Origin: Alkalihalobacillus pseudalcaliphilus
Lineage (GTDB): Bacteria; Bacillota; Bacilli; Bacillales; Bacillaceae_D
Assembly: GCA_001038565.1 (NCBI GenBank)
Contig: LFJO01000002.1
Span: forward strand, 508,844-572,843
Direction of reading: 5' to 3'
Length of the DNA: 64,000 bases
Made by a program: the position numbers and the translations under genes
Notes under the pieces: model-generated
What the model saw: only the letters and a program-made list of their open reading frames with translations
Databases searched by the model: none
What the model was told of the DNA's origin: nothing
In this document: piece after piece, positions 44,589-53,854 of the stretch
How the letters are laid out: the number at the start of each line of letters is the position of its first letter
Numbering within the stretch: the first letter of the stretch is position 1

Positions 44589-46742
44589 TTAAGTGATAGT
44601 CAGGCTTATCTCATCACCTTCATAGACGGTTTCGGCAAAGCCAGTTTCGATCCCATTTTTACGTATTTCTATTTTACGGTTTTGCATTGGTGCGGTATCT
44701 ATGTCAATAACGGCAAAGATATCTTGTAAAATAAAAGGTGTATCAGGTATTTCTTGCAGTGTTAAGTCATCATTGGGATATAGGAGCGAGGTTGCCTCAA
44801 GTTTTTCATTGCCTCTGAAAAATTGGTTTATATCCTTCGTGAGGACCGTTTTTTGTCCATTGAAATAAAGTGTCAGTTGTTTCTTTACGTCTACGTTTAA
44901 ATGTTGGCAAACATTCGCTAAAGTCCATGTTACTTCATGTAAATCTTTTGGAATCATTAAGTGATCAAATGCTTTAACAGGCGTGTATAAATCTGCTAAT
45001 TGGCCATTACAACGTAGTTCATAACCATGATAGAGCAGACGGTGGCTTTTACCATTTATTTTAATTTGAAGCTTCTCAAAAAAGTGCGGCTCCATATTTA
45101 GTGCTTGTAAAATGTCCGCTATTGTTTTGGGGTACGTAATAGAAATGGAATCACCATCTTGTAAAACATAATGAGCAGGTAATACTTGGTTATGTAAAGT
45201 AAATGCACCTGGTATGTTAACTTTCTCCCCATTAACTAGTAGAGGGTAGTTAGGCGTTCCACCATACATTTCCTCGATCGTAACGACTGCTTTTTTCCCG
45301 TCGTTTCCTCGCTTAACTACGATCTTATCATTAGCATAAATCGGGTCTTGTAAAGTTGTGATGTGATTATTCTTCATTAAGGTCGGTATTTCGCCAAGCT
45401 CACCAGGAATTGTCATCTTCTTATGGTCAATGGTAATAAATTGAGCAAGACCAGGTTTTCCATAAAGTTTAGAGATCTCTACTCCTGCTGATAAGAGAGC
45501 ATCACCAACGGTTAAGTGTTTGATATCAAAGAGACGAAGCTTTTGTTCATTAACGCTTACACTTAGATATTCAATTGGATTTTCTTTTGCTGCAATCGCA
45601 ATACCTATTGGTGTCACAAGCTCTGGACCTATATTTGCTGGAAGATGATCGCGATCGAGCTTCTGTATAGCGTCTATGCCACGAATGGCGACTCGATTCC
45701 TGGGAAGTCTCAGTTGGTCAGCTACATGTGTCGTCAATTCAGGCGTTAAACTACCACCTCCGACAAGCATAACTGCTTTGGGCGGCCTTCCATTTAGTTC
45801 AAGAATTTCATCACTTATCTTTTTAGCCAATTGACGAATGGGTGAGCGAATTGCTTGAATAATTTCATCTGCTTTATATTGAGTCTCAAAACCTAAAATA
45901 TCATGTATAGAAATCGGTTCATTTGAACGGATCTGCCTTTTAACTGTCTCGGCTTCTTGGAAGTCTAATAAGAAATGATCACTAATGGCTTCAGTAATTT
46001 CATCGCCTGCACAAGGGACCATCCCATAAGCAACGACTGTATTTTCATCCGTGATGGCAATATCAGAAGTACCAGCACCAATATCTACTAAAGCGACGTT
46101 TAATCGGCGCATGGAAGATGGAATTAAGACATTAATCGCAGCAATTGGCTCTAAGGTTAGAGCTTCTAGCTCCAGTTCTGCACGTGATAAAGCTTGTATG
46201 AGTGATTCCACGACAATTTTGGGTAAGAAGGTGGCGATCACTTCAACAGTTGCTTCGGCACCATTTTGATCAATTAAACTGCCAATAACTTCTCCGTCGA
46301 TTTGATAATGAATGACGGAATAGCCGACACAAAAATAATGAAGCGAGTCTTCTTTTTCTTCTATTCTTGCCAGCTCAAATTGTGCTTTTTGAACAGCACT
46401 TAATTCCATGTGCATGACATCTTCTTGTGTGAGCATTTGTTTTCCGGTTAATTCGTAAGAATAGGTGGCTCTTTTCGTTTTTAATGAACGTCCTGCAGCT
46501 GCAACGCAAACCCTTTCAAGTGTACCGTGTCGCTCCTCTAGTTTTTCTTTTACCTGTTGTATAACGGTTGCAACCGCAGGTATATCGTGAATTTGGCCAT
46601 CAAGCATAGAGCGCTCTTTATGTTCAATTATTTCCATATTAATTAGTTGGAATTGCTCATCTTTTGGTTGTAATAATAAACCAACCACAGACCTTGTACC
46701 GATGTCGAGAGCAAATAACGGTGACTGCTTTCTCTCATCCAT
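44589..46742 (-). CDS. FtsA/PilM-like ATPase with C-terminal beta-grasp-like repeats
   Basis: A 717-residue actin-fold protein. Residues 1-380 are FtsA-like: phosphate 1 loop FALDIGTRSVVG, the SHS2 insert, phosphate 2 DIGAGTSDIAI and adenosine motif VMLVGGGSLTPEL. The C-terminal 330 residues are unusual. They contain repeats with an NG turn and a 'DGD/GDE/NDD' strand, seen at PLLVNGEKV...VLQDGDSISI, IKINGKSHRL, LYFNGQKTVL...LYPNDDLTL and the final IRKNGIET...VYEGDEISLTI. FtsA itself is about 430 residues. Likely a cytoskeletal or membrane-linked ATPase of unknown role. Confidence 0.8.
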   Translation of the reverse strand: MDERKQSPLFALDIGTRSVVGLLLQPKDEQFQLINMEIIEHKERSMLDGQIHDIPAVATVIQQVKEKLEERHGTLERVCVAAAGRSLKTKRATYSYELTGKQMLTQEDVMHMELSAVQKAQFELARIEEKEDSLHYFCVGYSVIHYQIDGEVIGSLIDQNGAEATVEVIATFLPKIVVESLIQALSRAELELEALTLEPIAAINVLIPSSMRRLNVALVDIGAGTSDIAITDENTVVAYGMVPCAGDEITEAISDHFLLDFQEAETVKRQIRSNEPISIHDILGFETQYKADEIIQAIRSPIRQLAKKISDEILELNGRPPKAVMLVGGGSLTPELTTHVADQLRLPRNRVAIRGIDAIQKLDRDHLPANIGPELVTPIGIAIAAKENPIEYLSVSVNEQKLRLFDIKHLTVGDALLSAGVEISKLYGKPGLAQFITIDHKKMTIPGELGEIPTLMKNNHITTLQDPIYANDKIVVKRGNDGKKAVVTIEEMYGGTPNYPLLVNGEKVNIPGAFTLHNQVLPAHYVLQDGDSISITYPKTIADILQALNMEPHFFEKLQIKINGKSHRLLYHGYELRCNGQLADLYTPVKAFDHLMIPKDLHEVTWTLANVCQHLNVDVKKQLTLYFNGQKTVLTKDINQFFRGNEKLEATSLLYPNDDLTLQEIPDTPFILQDIFAVIDIDTAPMQNRKIEIRKNGIETGFAETVYEGDEISLTIT

Positions 46743-46944
46743 ATGTCATCATGTCTCCTCTATAATTAGTCTTGCTATTATTTTACTAGATGAAGCTGGT
46801 ATTGTGTGAAAAATTTGTTTTCGAGAAAAGATAAAATCAATTGATTTTTTTTAAAGTAAACTTTATACTGTTTAGAAATTGAAAGGTCATTTGATAAAAG
46901 TTCACTTTAGCACTTAAAAGCGTTTAATTAATAAAGAAAAAGTA

Positions 46945-46973
46945 GTGACAATGTTCTGCAAATGATCTATAAT
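46945..46973 (+). promoter_or_regulatory. sigma-A promoter of aroA
   Basis: GTGACA (46945-46950), a 17-base spacer and a perfect TATAAT (46968-46973), 45 bases before the start codon. A palindrome TTAAAAGCGTTTAA lies at about -60 and resembles a degenerate cre site without the outer TG and CA. Confidence 0.65.
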
Positions 46974-47018
46974 GACCGTAATCATAAATAAAGTAGTTGA
47001 GATGAGGGAGTGGAGAGT

Positions 47019-48110
47019 ATGAGTCGTGATCAGTTAGAAGTGTTGCGTTCAGAGCTTGATGAGGTTAACTTGAAATTATTAGAGTTAATTAATAAACGAG
47101 CTGAAGTGGTTCAAGAAATAGGTCAATTAAAAGGGAAGCAAGGTGTCACGCGCTTTGATCCAGTGAGAGAGAGAAAAATGCTTGATCATATTGCCGATCA
47201 TAATGAAGGACCTTTTGAGACTTCAACCTTGCAGCATATTTTCAAACAAATTTTTAAAGCGAGTTTGGAACTTCAGGAAGATGACAATAGCAAAGCTTTA
47301 CTTGTCTCACGTAAAAAGAGACCAGAGAACACAATCGTCGATATTAAAGGTGAATTAATTGGTAATGGTGCTCAAAATCTAATTATTGGCCCTTGTGCGG
47401 TTGAGAGCTATGAGCAAGTTCTTACCGTAGCTAAAGCAATGAAAGCAAGGGGATTACGCTTATTACGAGGAGGAGCTTTCAAGCCAAGGACTTCACCATA
47501 TGATTTCCAAGGGTTAGGGCTAGAGGGGCTACAAATTCTAAAAAAAGTCGCAGACGAATTAGACATGGCTGTTATTAGTGAAATTGTCAATCCTGCTGAT
47601 ATTGAAGTGGCTGTTGATTATATTGATGTCATTCAAATTGGTGCCCGCAATATGCAGAATTTCGAACTATTAAAAGCAGCGGGTTCTGTAGATAAGCCTG
47701 TTTTATTAAAAAGAGGTTTAGCAGCAACGATTGAAGAATTCATCCACGCAGCTGAGTACATTATCTCTAAAGGTAATGATCAAATTATGCTCTGTGAGCG
47801 AGGAATTCGTACGTATGAAAAGGCAACACGTAACACATTAGATATTTCTGCTGTTCCTATTTTAAAACAAGAAACGCATTTACCAGTACTAGTGGATGTA
47901 ACGCATTCAACCGGTCGCCGCGATTTATTATTACCAACCGCTAAAGCCGCTTTAGCGATCGGAGCAGATGCAGTTATGGCAGAGGTGCATCCGGACCCGG
48001 CTGTTGCTTTATCAGATTCAGCTCAACAAATGAATATTGCTCAATTTAATACATTTTTAGATGAACTACAGCAATCTGGTTTATATAAAAGCGGTGTATT
48101 AAAAGGTTAA
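47019..48110 (+). CDS. aroA: bifunctional chorismate mutase/DAHP synthase (AroA)
   Basis: A 363-residue protein joining an N-terminal AroQ-type chorismate mutase (about 1-85; [20 protein letters not shown]) to a type I beta DAHP synthase (about 95-363; [54 protein letters not shown]). It performs the first step of the shikimate pathway, with the mutase domain giving feedback sensitivity. The frame can open at GTG 47010, but ATG 47019 fits the GAGGGAGTGGAG site and the family start. Adjacent to ccpA as in B. subtilis. Confidence 0.96.
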   Translation: MSRDQLEVLRSELDEVNLKLLELINKRAEVVQEIGQLKGKQGVTRFDPVRERKMLDHIADHNEGPFETSTLQHIFKQIFKASLELQEDDNSKALLVSRKKRPENTIVDIKGELIGNGAQNLIIGPCAVESYEQVLTVAKAMKARGLRLLRGGAFKPRTSPYDFQGLGLEGLQILKKVADELDMAVISEIVNPADIEVAVDYIDVIQIGARNMQNFELLKAAGSVDKPVLLKRGLAATIEEFIHAAEYIISKGNDQIMLCERGIRTYEKATRNTLDISAVPILKQETHLPVLVDVTHSTGRRDLLLPTAKAALAIGADAVMAEVHPDPAVALSDSAQQMNIAQFNTFLDELQQSGLYKSGVLKG

Positions 48111-48115
48111 AATGG

Positions 48116-48146
48116 AATCAGCCCTTTCGAAGGGCTGATTTTTCCC
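48116..48146 (+). terminator. intrinsic terminator after aroA
   Basis: ATCAGCCCTTT pairs with AGGGCTGAT and is followed by TTTT. Confidence 0.85.
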
Positions 48147-48320
48147 GTATAATTGAAAGGGAATGAATGTAAATTTTATTCCTGATGAAAATTTATAAAA
48201 AACATATACTATGGAAGAAAAGACATTTAAATGAAGATAGGTCTAATTTAGGGGAAGCAATTTACATCACTTTTTATTGAAAATATTACGAAAGATGTCG
48301 ATATAAGAAGTGTAAAGACA

Positions 48321-48349
48321 TTGCGGACCTCCCCATTGTATACTATGAT
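48321..48349 (+). promoter_or_regulatory. candidate ccpA promoter
   Basis: TTGCGG, a 17-base spacer and TATGAT (48344-48349), about 50 bases before the ccpA start. The -35 box is weak. Confidence 0.4.
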
Positions 48350-48400
48350 AAATGTTATTATACATAATTTATCTAGGCACGATTATAAAGGAGGATAACA

Positions 48401-49402
48401 GTGAATACGACAATATATGATGTAGCAAGAGAAGCAGGGGTTTCAATGGCCACTGTCTCACGTGTAGTGAATGGAAATCCGAATGTGAAGCCAACAACCA
48501 GAAAAAAAGTACTTGAAGCAATTGAGCAGTTAGGTTATCGTCCTAATGCGGTTGCTAGAGGACTAGCTAGTAAAAAAACGACAACGGTTGGTGTGATTAT
48601 TCCGGATATCTCCAATATTTTTTTCGCTGAACTTGCTAGAGGAATTGAAGATATTGCCACGATGTACAAATACAACATTATTTTGTGTAATTCCGACCAA
48701 AATCAAGACAAAGAAATCCACCTCATCAATACTTTATTAGAGAAACAAGTGGATGGAATTGTGTTTATGGGTAGTCAAATTACCGATGAACATGTGCAGC
48801 AATTTAAGCTATCACCTGTTCCGATTGTATTAGCAGCTACGTTAGATGGCGATAAAGAAATCCCTTCTGTAAACATCGATTATAAGCAAGCCGCTTATGA
48901 TGCGATTTCAAGTTTAGTTGAAAAGGGACATAAGCGAATTGGCATGTTATCAGGTACACTGGATGATCCTGTTAATGGCTTTCAAAAATTTGCAGGGTAT
49001 CGTTCAGCTTTAGAGGATGGTGGCGCCTCATTTAATGAGGATTATGTCTTAGTTGGTGACTATACGTATGATTCAGGAATTGAAGCGATGGAGAAATTCT
49101 CGAAATTAAAAGACAAGCCTTCTGCGATCTTTGCTGCAAATGATGAAATGGCTTTAGGTATTATTCATGGTGCACAAGATCTAGGATACAAAATCCCTGA
49201 AGATTTTGAGGTAATTGGATTTGATAATACGCGATTGGCAACAATGGTCCGGCCTACATTAACTACTGTTGTCCAACCAATGTATGATATTGGTGCTGTA
49301 TCAATGAGATTACTAACTAAGTTTATGAATAAAGAAGAGCTGGATAATCATATCGTCGTATTACCACACCGTATTGAATATCGAAATTCAACGAAATCAT
49401 AA
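48401..49402 (+). CDS. ccpA: catabolite control protein A
   Basis: A 333-residue LacI/GalR-family regulator that binds cre sites with HPr-Ser46-P as corepressor. The N-terminal HTH and hinge ([20 protein letters not shown], residues 3-22, then [17 protein letters not shown]) and the periplasmic-binding-like core are complete. The start is GTG behind AAAGGAGGATAACA. The motP gene begins 32 bases after its stop with no terminator between, so ccpA and motPS probably share transcripts. Confidence 0.97.
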   Translation: MNTTIYDVAREAGVSMATVSRVVNGNPNVKPTTRKKVLEAIEQLGYRPNAVARGLASKKTTTVGVIIPDISNIFFAELARGIEDIATMYKYNIILCNSDQNQDKEIHLINTLLEKQVDGIVFMGSQITDEHVQQFKLSPVPIVLAATLDGDKEIPSVNIDYKQAAYDAISSLVEKGHKRIGMLSGTLDDPVNGFQKFAGYRSALEDGGASFNEDYVLVGDYTYDSGIEAMEKFSKLKDKPSAIFAANDEMALGIIHGAQDLGYKIPEDFEVIGFDNTRLATMVRPTLTTVVQPMYDIGAVSMRLLTKFMNKEELDNHIVVLPHRIEYRNSTKS

Positions 49403-49434
49403 CGATACAGTTACGTTCGGGCGGGGAGTGGAAT

Positions 49435-50250
49435 ATGAAAAAGTTTGATCTGATGACACCCATAGGATTATTTTTAGGACTGACGGTTCTTTTGATGGCT
49501 GTCATCGCAAATGCAGGTCCAAGCGGACTCGGTGTTTTTTTTGACTGGGCATCTGTTTTTATTGTGCTCGGTGGATTAATGGCAGCACTCGTTGTCAATT
49601 TTTCATTAAAAGAAATCTTAGTAGTCCCAAAAATGATGCTCGAGGTTTTCAAATCGAACGAGCAAGACATCAATGGTTTAATTGATACATTTGTTGAGTT
49701 ATCTGGAAAAGCTAGAAGAGAAGGATTACTCGCATTAGAAGCTAGCCTTGATGAAGTAAATGACCGTTTCATTAAAAAGGGAATTTTACTTGCTGTTGAT
49801 GGAATTGAGCAGGATGTTATTAAGGATATATTAATGGCAGAGGTTGTGGCGATGGAAGACCGTCATCGCCATGCTCGTTCCATTTTTGAGCGTGCTGCCG
49901 AATATGCACCTGCTTGGGGTATGATTGGTACATTAGTTGGACTAGTCTTAATGCTTCAGAATATGGAAGATCCAGCATCATTAGGTCCTGCTATGGCTTT
50001 AGCTGTTATTACAACCTTATATGGAGCTGTTTTAGCAAACCTAGTTTTCATTCCAATGGCAGCAAAGCTAGCTAACCGGACTGAGGAGGAAGTTTTTTTA
50101 AAGCAGATTATTATTGAAGGTGTCATTGGAGTACAATCCGGACAAAATCCCAAAATTTTAGAAGAGAAATTAAGTGCTTTTAATCGTCAATCAAAGAAAA
50201 AAGATGAAGAGATTGTGACTCAGCAAGGTGAGCAAAATGCTGAAGCGTAG
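49435..50250 (+). CDS. motP: flagellar motor stator protein MotP
   Basis: A 271-residue, four-helix stator subunit of the MotA/PomA family, of the Na+-type paralogue MotP. Helices lie at about 8-26, 31-50, 150-170 and 182-204. The cytoplasmic loop has the RxE-type charged face (RRHARSIFERAAEYAPAWGMIGTLVG, read in parts). Its last codons overlap the motS start, so translation is coupled. The locus after ccpA matches B. subtilis motPS (ytxDE). Confidence 0.94.
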   Translation: MKKFDLMTPIGLFLGLTVLLMAVIANAGPSGLGVFFDWASVFIVLGGLMAALVVNFSLKEILVVPKMMLEVFKSNEQDINGLIDTFVELSGKARREGLLALEASLDEVNDRFIKKGILLAVDGIEQDVIKDILMAEVVAMEDRHRHARSIFERAAEYAPAWGMIGTLVGLVLMLQNMEDPASLGPAMALAVITTLYGAVLANLVFIPMAAKLANRTEEEVFLKQIIIEGVIGVQSGQNPKILEEKLSAFNRQSKKKDEEIVTQQGEQNAEA

Positions 50251-50974
50251 AAAACAAGAGCCAGAACGTGGTGCACCAAAATGGATGATCACATATTCTG
50301 ATTTGATGACGTTAATACTTGTCTTTTTTATTATGTTGTTTTCCATGTCAGCTATTGATAATCAAAAGTTTCAGGCTATGGCTGATTCTTTTAACCAAAG
50401 ACAAATTTTTGAGTTTATGCCTTCGATGGTTGAGTTTGATTCATCTGGATCTGAAGCGAATGATGCGGAGTATACAGAGGAATTTGAAGATGATCAAGAA
50501 GTCAAGATGGATGAGCTATTACAAGAGGTTCAAGAATTTATTGAGAAAAATCAACTGTATGAGCATATCTCAGCAACAAGGGATGATCGAGGTGTTGTTT
50601 TAGTTTTACAAGAGCGATTAACCTTTGAATCTGGTGAAGCGAGTTTATTAGATGATGCCAAACCTTTCCTTGAGAAGGTGGGTACGTTAATAGAAGCTAT
50701 TCCAAATATGATTAAGGTAGAGGGACATACCGATAATCGTCCTATTGCCACGCATCGATACCCTTCTAACTGGGAATTATCAGGAGCGAGAGCAAGTAGT
50801 GTTATTCGTTATTTTGTAGAGAATAACGAAGTGGAGGCGAATCGATTCTTAGCGACAGGATATGGTGATACGAGACCCGTCGTATCCAATACAAATGAAG
50901 AGAACTTGCAAATGAATCGACGCGTTGTCATTATCATTTCAGACCCAACCTTTGAAGAGGAAGAGACTTTTTAA
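50237..50974 (+). CDS. motS: flagellar motor stator protein MotS
   Basis: A 245-residue MotB/PomB-type subunit. One transmembrane helix near the N-terminus carries the ion-binding aspartate D22 (ITYSDLMTLIL) and a methionine at position 33 (VFFIMLF). A C-terminal OmpA domain binds peptidoglycan (VEGHTDNRPI, NWELSGARAS, GDTRPV). The linker (about 60-90) is very acidic. GTG 50228 overlaps the AAGGTGAG site, so ATG 50237 is preferred. It forms a stator complex with MotP, normally Na+-coupled. Confidence 0.94.
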   Translation: MLKRRKQEPERGAPKWMITYSDLMTLILVFFIMLFSMSAIDNQKFQAMADSFNQRQIFEFMPSMVEFDSSGSEANDAEYTEEFEDDQEVKMDELLQEVQEFIEKNQLYEHISATRDDRGVVLVLQERLTFESGEASLLDDAKPFLEKVGTLIEAIPNMIKVEGHTDNRPIATHRYPSNWELSGARASSVIRYFVENNEVEANRFLATGYGDTRPVVSNTNEENLQMNRRVVIIISDPTFEEEETF

Positions 50975-50996
50975 TGATTGATTTATTTGCTTTTAG

Positions 50997-51038
50997 GAAA
51001 GAGTGCTACTTGTTGATATGAGTAGCGCTCTTTTCTGT
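50997..51038 (+). terminator. intrinsic terminator after motS
   Basis: AAGAGTGCTACTT pairs with GAGTAGCGCTCTT, followed by TTCTG. Confidence 0.75.
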
Positions 51039-51270
51039 TTGTTAATAGGAAGAGCAAGCGTTGGTGAAGCTAATAATGGAGTTTACTTACCTTTTAATCG
51101 AAACTAGGGGTAGAAGGCACATCTCTTATCAAGGAGGTGCATCTTCAAACATATGAGTTGTGTTTTAGATAATTTTTTCTGATTTGAAACTTGTTCCTTT
51201 TAAGATGAGGAGAAAAGCGTTAAACTGTATAGGGAATACAGAGATAGATTATGTTATGGGGTGGTCAATG

Positions 51271-51975
51271 ATGAAAATTGGGATAATTGGGGCAATGCAT
51301 GAAGAAATTGAACAAATGAAAGCGGAGATGGATGTAAACCTTGAAACAAAAAAAGCGGGCGTTTTATTTTATGAAGGCTCCATGCTAGGTCATGATATTG
51401 TTTTATGCCAGTCAGGAGTAGGCAAAGTAAATGCAGCGCTTACCACTCAAATTCTTATTGATACCTTTGAGATTACTCATTTAATTTTTACAGGCGTCGC
51501 TGGAGGATTATTAGAAGAGTTAAATGTTGGTGATATTGTCGTATCGACAAGTGCAATGCAGCATGATATTGATGCGAGTGCGATTGGTTTTAAAAGAGGT
51601 CAAATTCCCATGTATGATGGTCCATCGGACTTTACTGCGGATCCTTTATTAGTCGACATTGCTGAGGAAGCGGCCCTAGAGCTTTCAGTTGCAGATGTTG
51701 TTAAAGGAAGAATCTTAAGCGGAGATCAATTTGTTGCTGACCGTGAGAAGGTCGTCGAATTAAGAGAAGAATTTGAGGGCGTATGTGTAGAAATGGAAGG
51801 GTCTGCAGTTGCTCAAGTTGCGGCTATGAACGAAATTCCATTTGTCATTATCCGCTCGATCTCTGATAAAGCAAATGGTGAAGCTTCGTTGTCCTTTGTA
51901 GATTTTACAAAGCTTGCTAGTAAGCAATCGCATGATTTTGTCTGTAAAATGCTTATGAAATTATCAGAGCGTTAA
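51271..51975 (+). CDS. mtnN: 5'-methylthioadenosine/S-adenosylhomocysteine nucleosidase
   Basis: A 234-residue nucleosidase that splits MTA and SAH to adenine and a thioribose, recycling the by-products of SAM use. Family motifs are GIIGAMHEEIE, FTGVAGGL, RILSGDQFVAD and the catalytic VEMEGSAVAQVA, ending with RSISDKAN. The frame runs upstream to 51184, but the ATG at 51271 follows GGGGTGGT and starts MKIGIIGAM. In B. subtilis this gene lies elsewhere, so its place between motS and acuC differs. Confidence 0.93.
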   Translation: MKIGIIGAMHEEIEQMKAEMDVNLETKKAGVLFYEGSMLGHDIVLCQSGVGKVNAALTTQILIDTFEITHLIFTGVAGGLLEELNVGDIVVSTSAMQHDIDASAIGFKRGQIPMYDGPSDFTADPLLVDIAEEAALELSVADVVKGRILSGDQFVADREKVVELREEFEGVCVEMEGSAVAQVAAMNEIPFVIIRSISDKANGEASLSFVDFTKLASKQSHDFVCKMLMKLSER

Positions 51976-51978
51976 TTA

Positions 51979-52018
51979 AAAAATAGGCCTCAAACCGAAT
52001 GGGTTTAAGGCCTATTTT
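51979..52018. terminator. shared hairpin between mtnN and acuC
   Basis: AAATAGGCCT pairs with AGGCCTATTT with T or A runs on each side; it overlaps the end of acuC. Confidence 0.85.
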
Positions 52019-53186
52019 TATGAGTATTTTTCTCTCGACGAATATGATATAAGGCCTGCTCAAGTGTTTTTTGATTTTTTTCTGTTATTTCTGGCCGCCT
52101 TGGGATAGTTGGCATCTTTTTAGGTGAATCGAGCCAAGATTGTGGGAGAGCACACGGTGCCTTTTCTTGCCATTTATCAATCCAGCCTTTTGGAATCTCA
52201 TCGTTAAAAACATGAGTTTGTTCGGTCATTTCTAGCCAAATGGAACCCCATGCTCTCGGTACTACGTCCCAAATATCATAACCGCCACCACCGACAGCAA
52301 CCCATTTACCGCCACAGTATTCATGGGCTAATTGGTGAGCAATCTTTGGTATCAAGTGGAGTGATTTTAACGATACGGATAAATGAGTTAATGGGTCTTG
52401 AAAATGTGCATCAGCCCCATTTTGAGTAAGAATAACATCTGGTTTAAAAAATTCTACCGCTTCTTTAATAGCTGTTTCATACACATCTATAAAGGATTCA
52501 TCCTCTGTAAAAGCATCTATCGGAACATTAATTGAATAACCGTACCCTTGTCCCGAGCCGATTTCGTTCGTCTGTCCTGTACCAGGGAATAAGTATCTAC
52601 CCGTTTCATGAATACTTAAAGTTAAAACAGAAGGGTCGTCATAAAAAGCAAATTGGACGCCATCTCCGTGATGGGCATCCGTATCTATATAGAGGACCCT
52701 TGCTTGATAGTTCCTTTTTAAATATTCAATGGCTATGGCACTATCATTGTAAATACAAAACCCGGATGCTTTACCGCGGAACCCATGATGTAAGCCACCA
52801 CCTAGATGCAGGGCATGTTGATACTGACCGGACATGACCGCTTCAACAGCAGTAAGCGTTCCACCAACGATTAATGCGGAAGCTTCATGCATTTGATTGA
52901 AGATAGGTGTGTCTTCCGTACCTAGGCCAAAGCTATAGGCCGACTCTTCATCTAGATTGCCTGCTCCCGCTTGCTTTACGGCCTCCATATAATCCGGATA
53001 GTGAATATAAGCAATTTCCTCATCTGAGGCCATTCTTGGAGCAATAATTAGGCTTTGTGGAATAGCTTGGAGTTCTTCGAGCAAATCATAGGTTAATTGC
53101 AAACGCATATGATTAAAAGGGTGATTGTCATGGAATCGATAGCCTAGTTGTTTGGGTGAATAAATAAAAGCTGATTTTGCGGTCAT
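52005..53186 (-). CDS. acuC: acetoin utilization protein AcuC (class I-type deacetylase)
   Basis: A 393-residue histone-deacetylase-fold enzyme. The zinc and charge-relay residues are in DTDAHHGDGVQFAF and the histidine pair HLGGGLHHG. In B. subtilis AcuC removes the acetyl group that AcuA places on acetyl-CoA synthetase. The ATG follows CCAGGAGGACAAAG and overlaps the acuB stop by four bases. Last gene of the acuABC operon, reading away from acsA. Confidence 0.94.
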   Translation of the reverse strand: MTAKSAFIYSPKQLGYRFHDNHPFNHMRLQLTYDLLEELQAIPQSLIIAPRMASDEEIAYIHYPDYMEAVKQAGAGNLDEESAYSFGLGTEDTPIFNQMHEASALIVGGTLTAVEAVMSGQYQHALHLGGGLHHGFRGKASGFCIYNDSAIAIEYLKRNYQARVLYIDTDAHHGDGVQFAFYDDPSVLTLSIHETGRYLFPGTGQTNEIGSGQGYGYSINVPIDAFTEDESFIDVYETAIKEAVEFFKPDVILTQNGADAHFQDPLTHLSVSLKSLHLIPKIAHQLAHEYCGGKWVAVGGGGYDIWDVVPRAWGSIWLEMTEQTHVFNDEIPKGWIDKWQEKAPCALPQSWLDSPKKMPTIPRRPEITEKNQKTLEQALYHIRREKNTHKNRP

Positions 53187-53830
53187 CTTTGTCCTCCTGG
53201 AATACTAGGCCATAAAACTTCAAATCCTGCTGTTTGAATCTCTTGAATGGCCCTCCTTGGATCAATGGTTTGAACCCTGAAAATAAGAATTTTATCCTGA
53301 TTGTTTTCTTTACTTGGCCTAACGATCACACTAATGATATTAATACGATAATCTTTAAAAATAGAAGCAATTTCAGCAAGGACACCTAAGCGATTAGGTA
53401 CTTTTATTTCAATATGAGAGCTAGGTTGGTGAGCACCTATTAACTCAGTGAGACAATAGAGTACTTCTTTTTGTGTAATGATTCCTACAAGTTTCTCATT
53501 ATCAACCACAGGTAAACAGCCTACTCGGTGGGTATAAAAGGTTGATGACGCTTCTTGGATAAAATCTAAAGGGTGTGCTGTAACAACGTTTGTTGTCATA
53601 ATGGCTGAAACCTGCTTGGATAAAATCTCATCCTCTTCCTTAGAAGAAAAGATGGATGGTCTTGCATCGCGAATGTCGCGGTCAGAAATAATACCTATCA
53701 GTTGTTTCTTTTGATTAATAATAGGGAGATGGCGGATTCTTTTTTCCTCAAGAAGTTGGATCGCATCTTGAATGGTAGCGCTTTCTAATAAAGTAATCAC
53801 ATTTTTTTGCATGATTTCTTCTACAAGCAT
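53183..53830 (-). CDS. acuB: acetoin utilization protein AcuB (CBS-ACT protein)
   Basis: A 215-residue protein with two CBS domains (about 1-60 and 72-130) and a C-terminal ACT domain (SSHIEIKVPNRLGVLAEIAS, then IDPRRAIQEIQ). CBS pairs bind adenine nucleotides, so it may sense energy state for the acuABC system; the exact job is not established. It overlaps acuC and lies 24 bases after acuA. Confidence 0.92.
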   Translation of the reverse strand: MLVEEIMQKNVITLLESATIQDAIQLLEEKRIRHLPIINQKKQLIGIISDRDIRDARPSIFSSKEEDEILSKQVSAIMTTNVVTAHPLDFIQEASSTFYTHRVGCLPVVDNEKLVGIITQKEVLYCLTELIGAHQPSSHIEIKVPNRLGVLAEIASIFKDYRINIISVIVRPSKENNQDKILIFRVQTIDPRRAIQEIQTAGFEVLWPSIPGGQR

Positions 53831-53854
53831 TAAAGGTCACTTCCTTATGTGAGT

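Noticed and set aside
46912..46928. Possible cre site TTAAAAGCGTTTAA upstream of aroA
   Set aside because: The outer TG and CA bases required in cre are missing, and it is too far upstream of the promoter to call with confidence.
50319..50603. 94-codon frame on the plus strand inside motS
   Set aside because: It is a shifted reading of motS with no own ribosome site.
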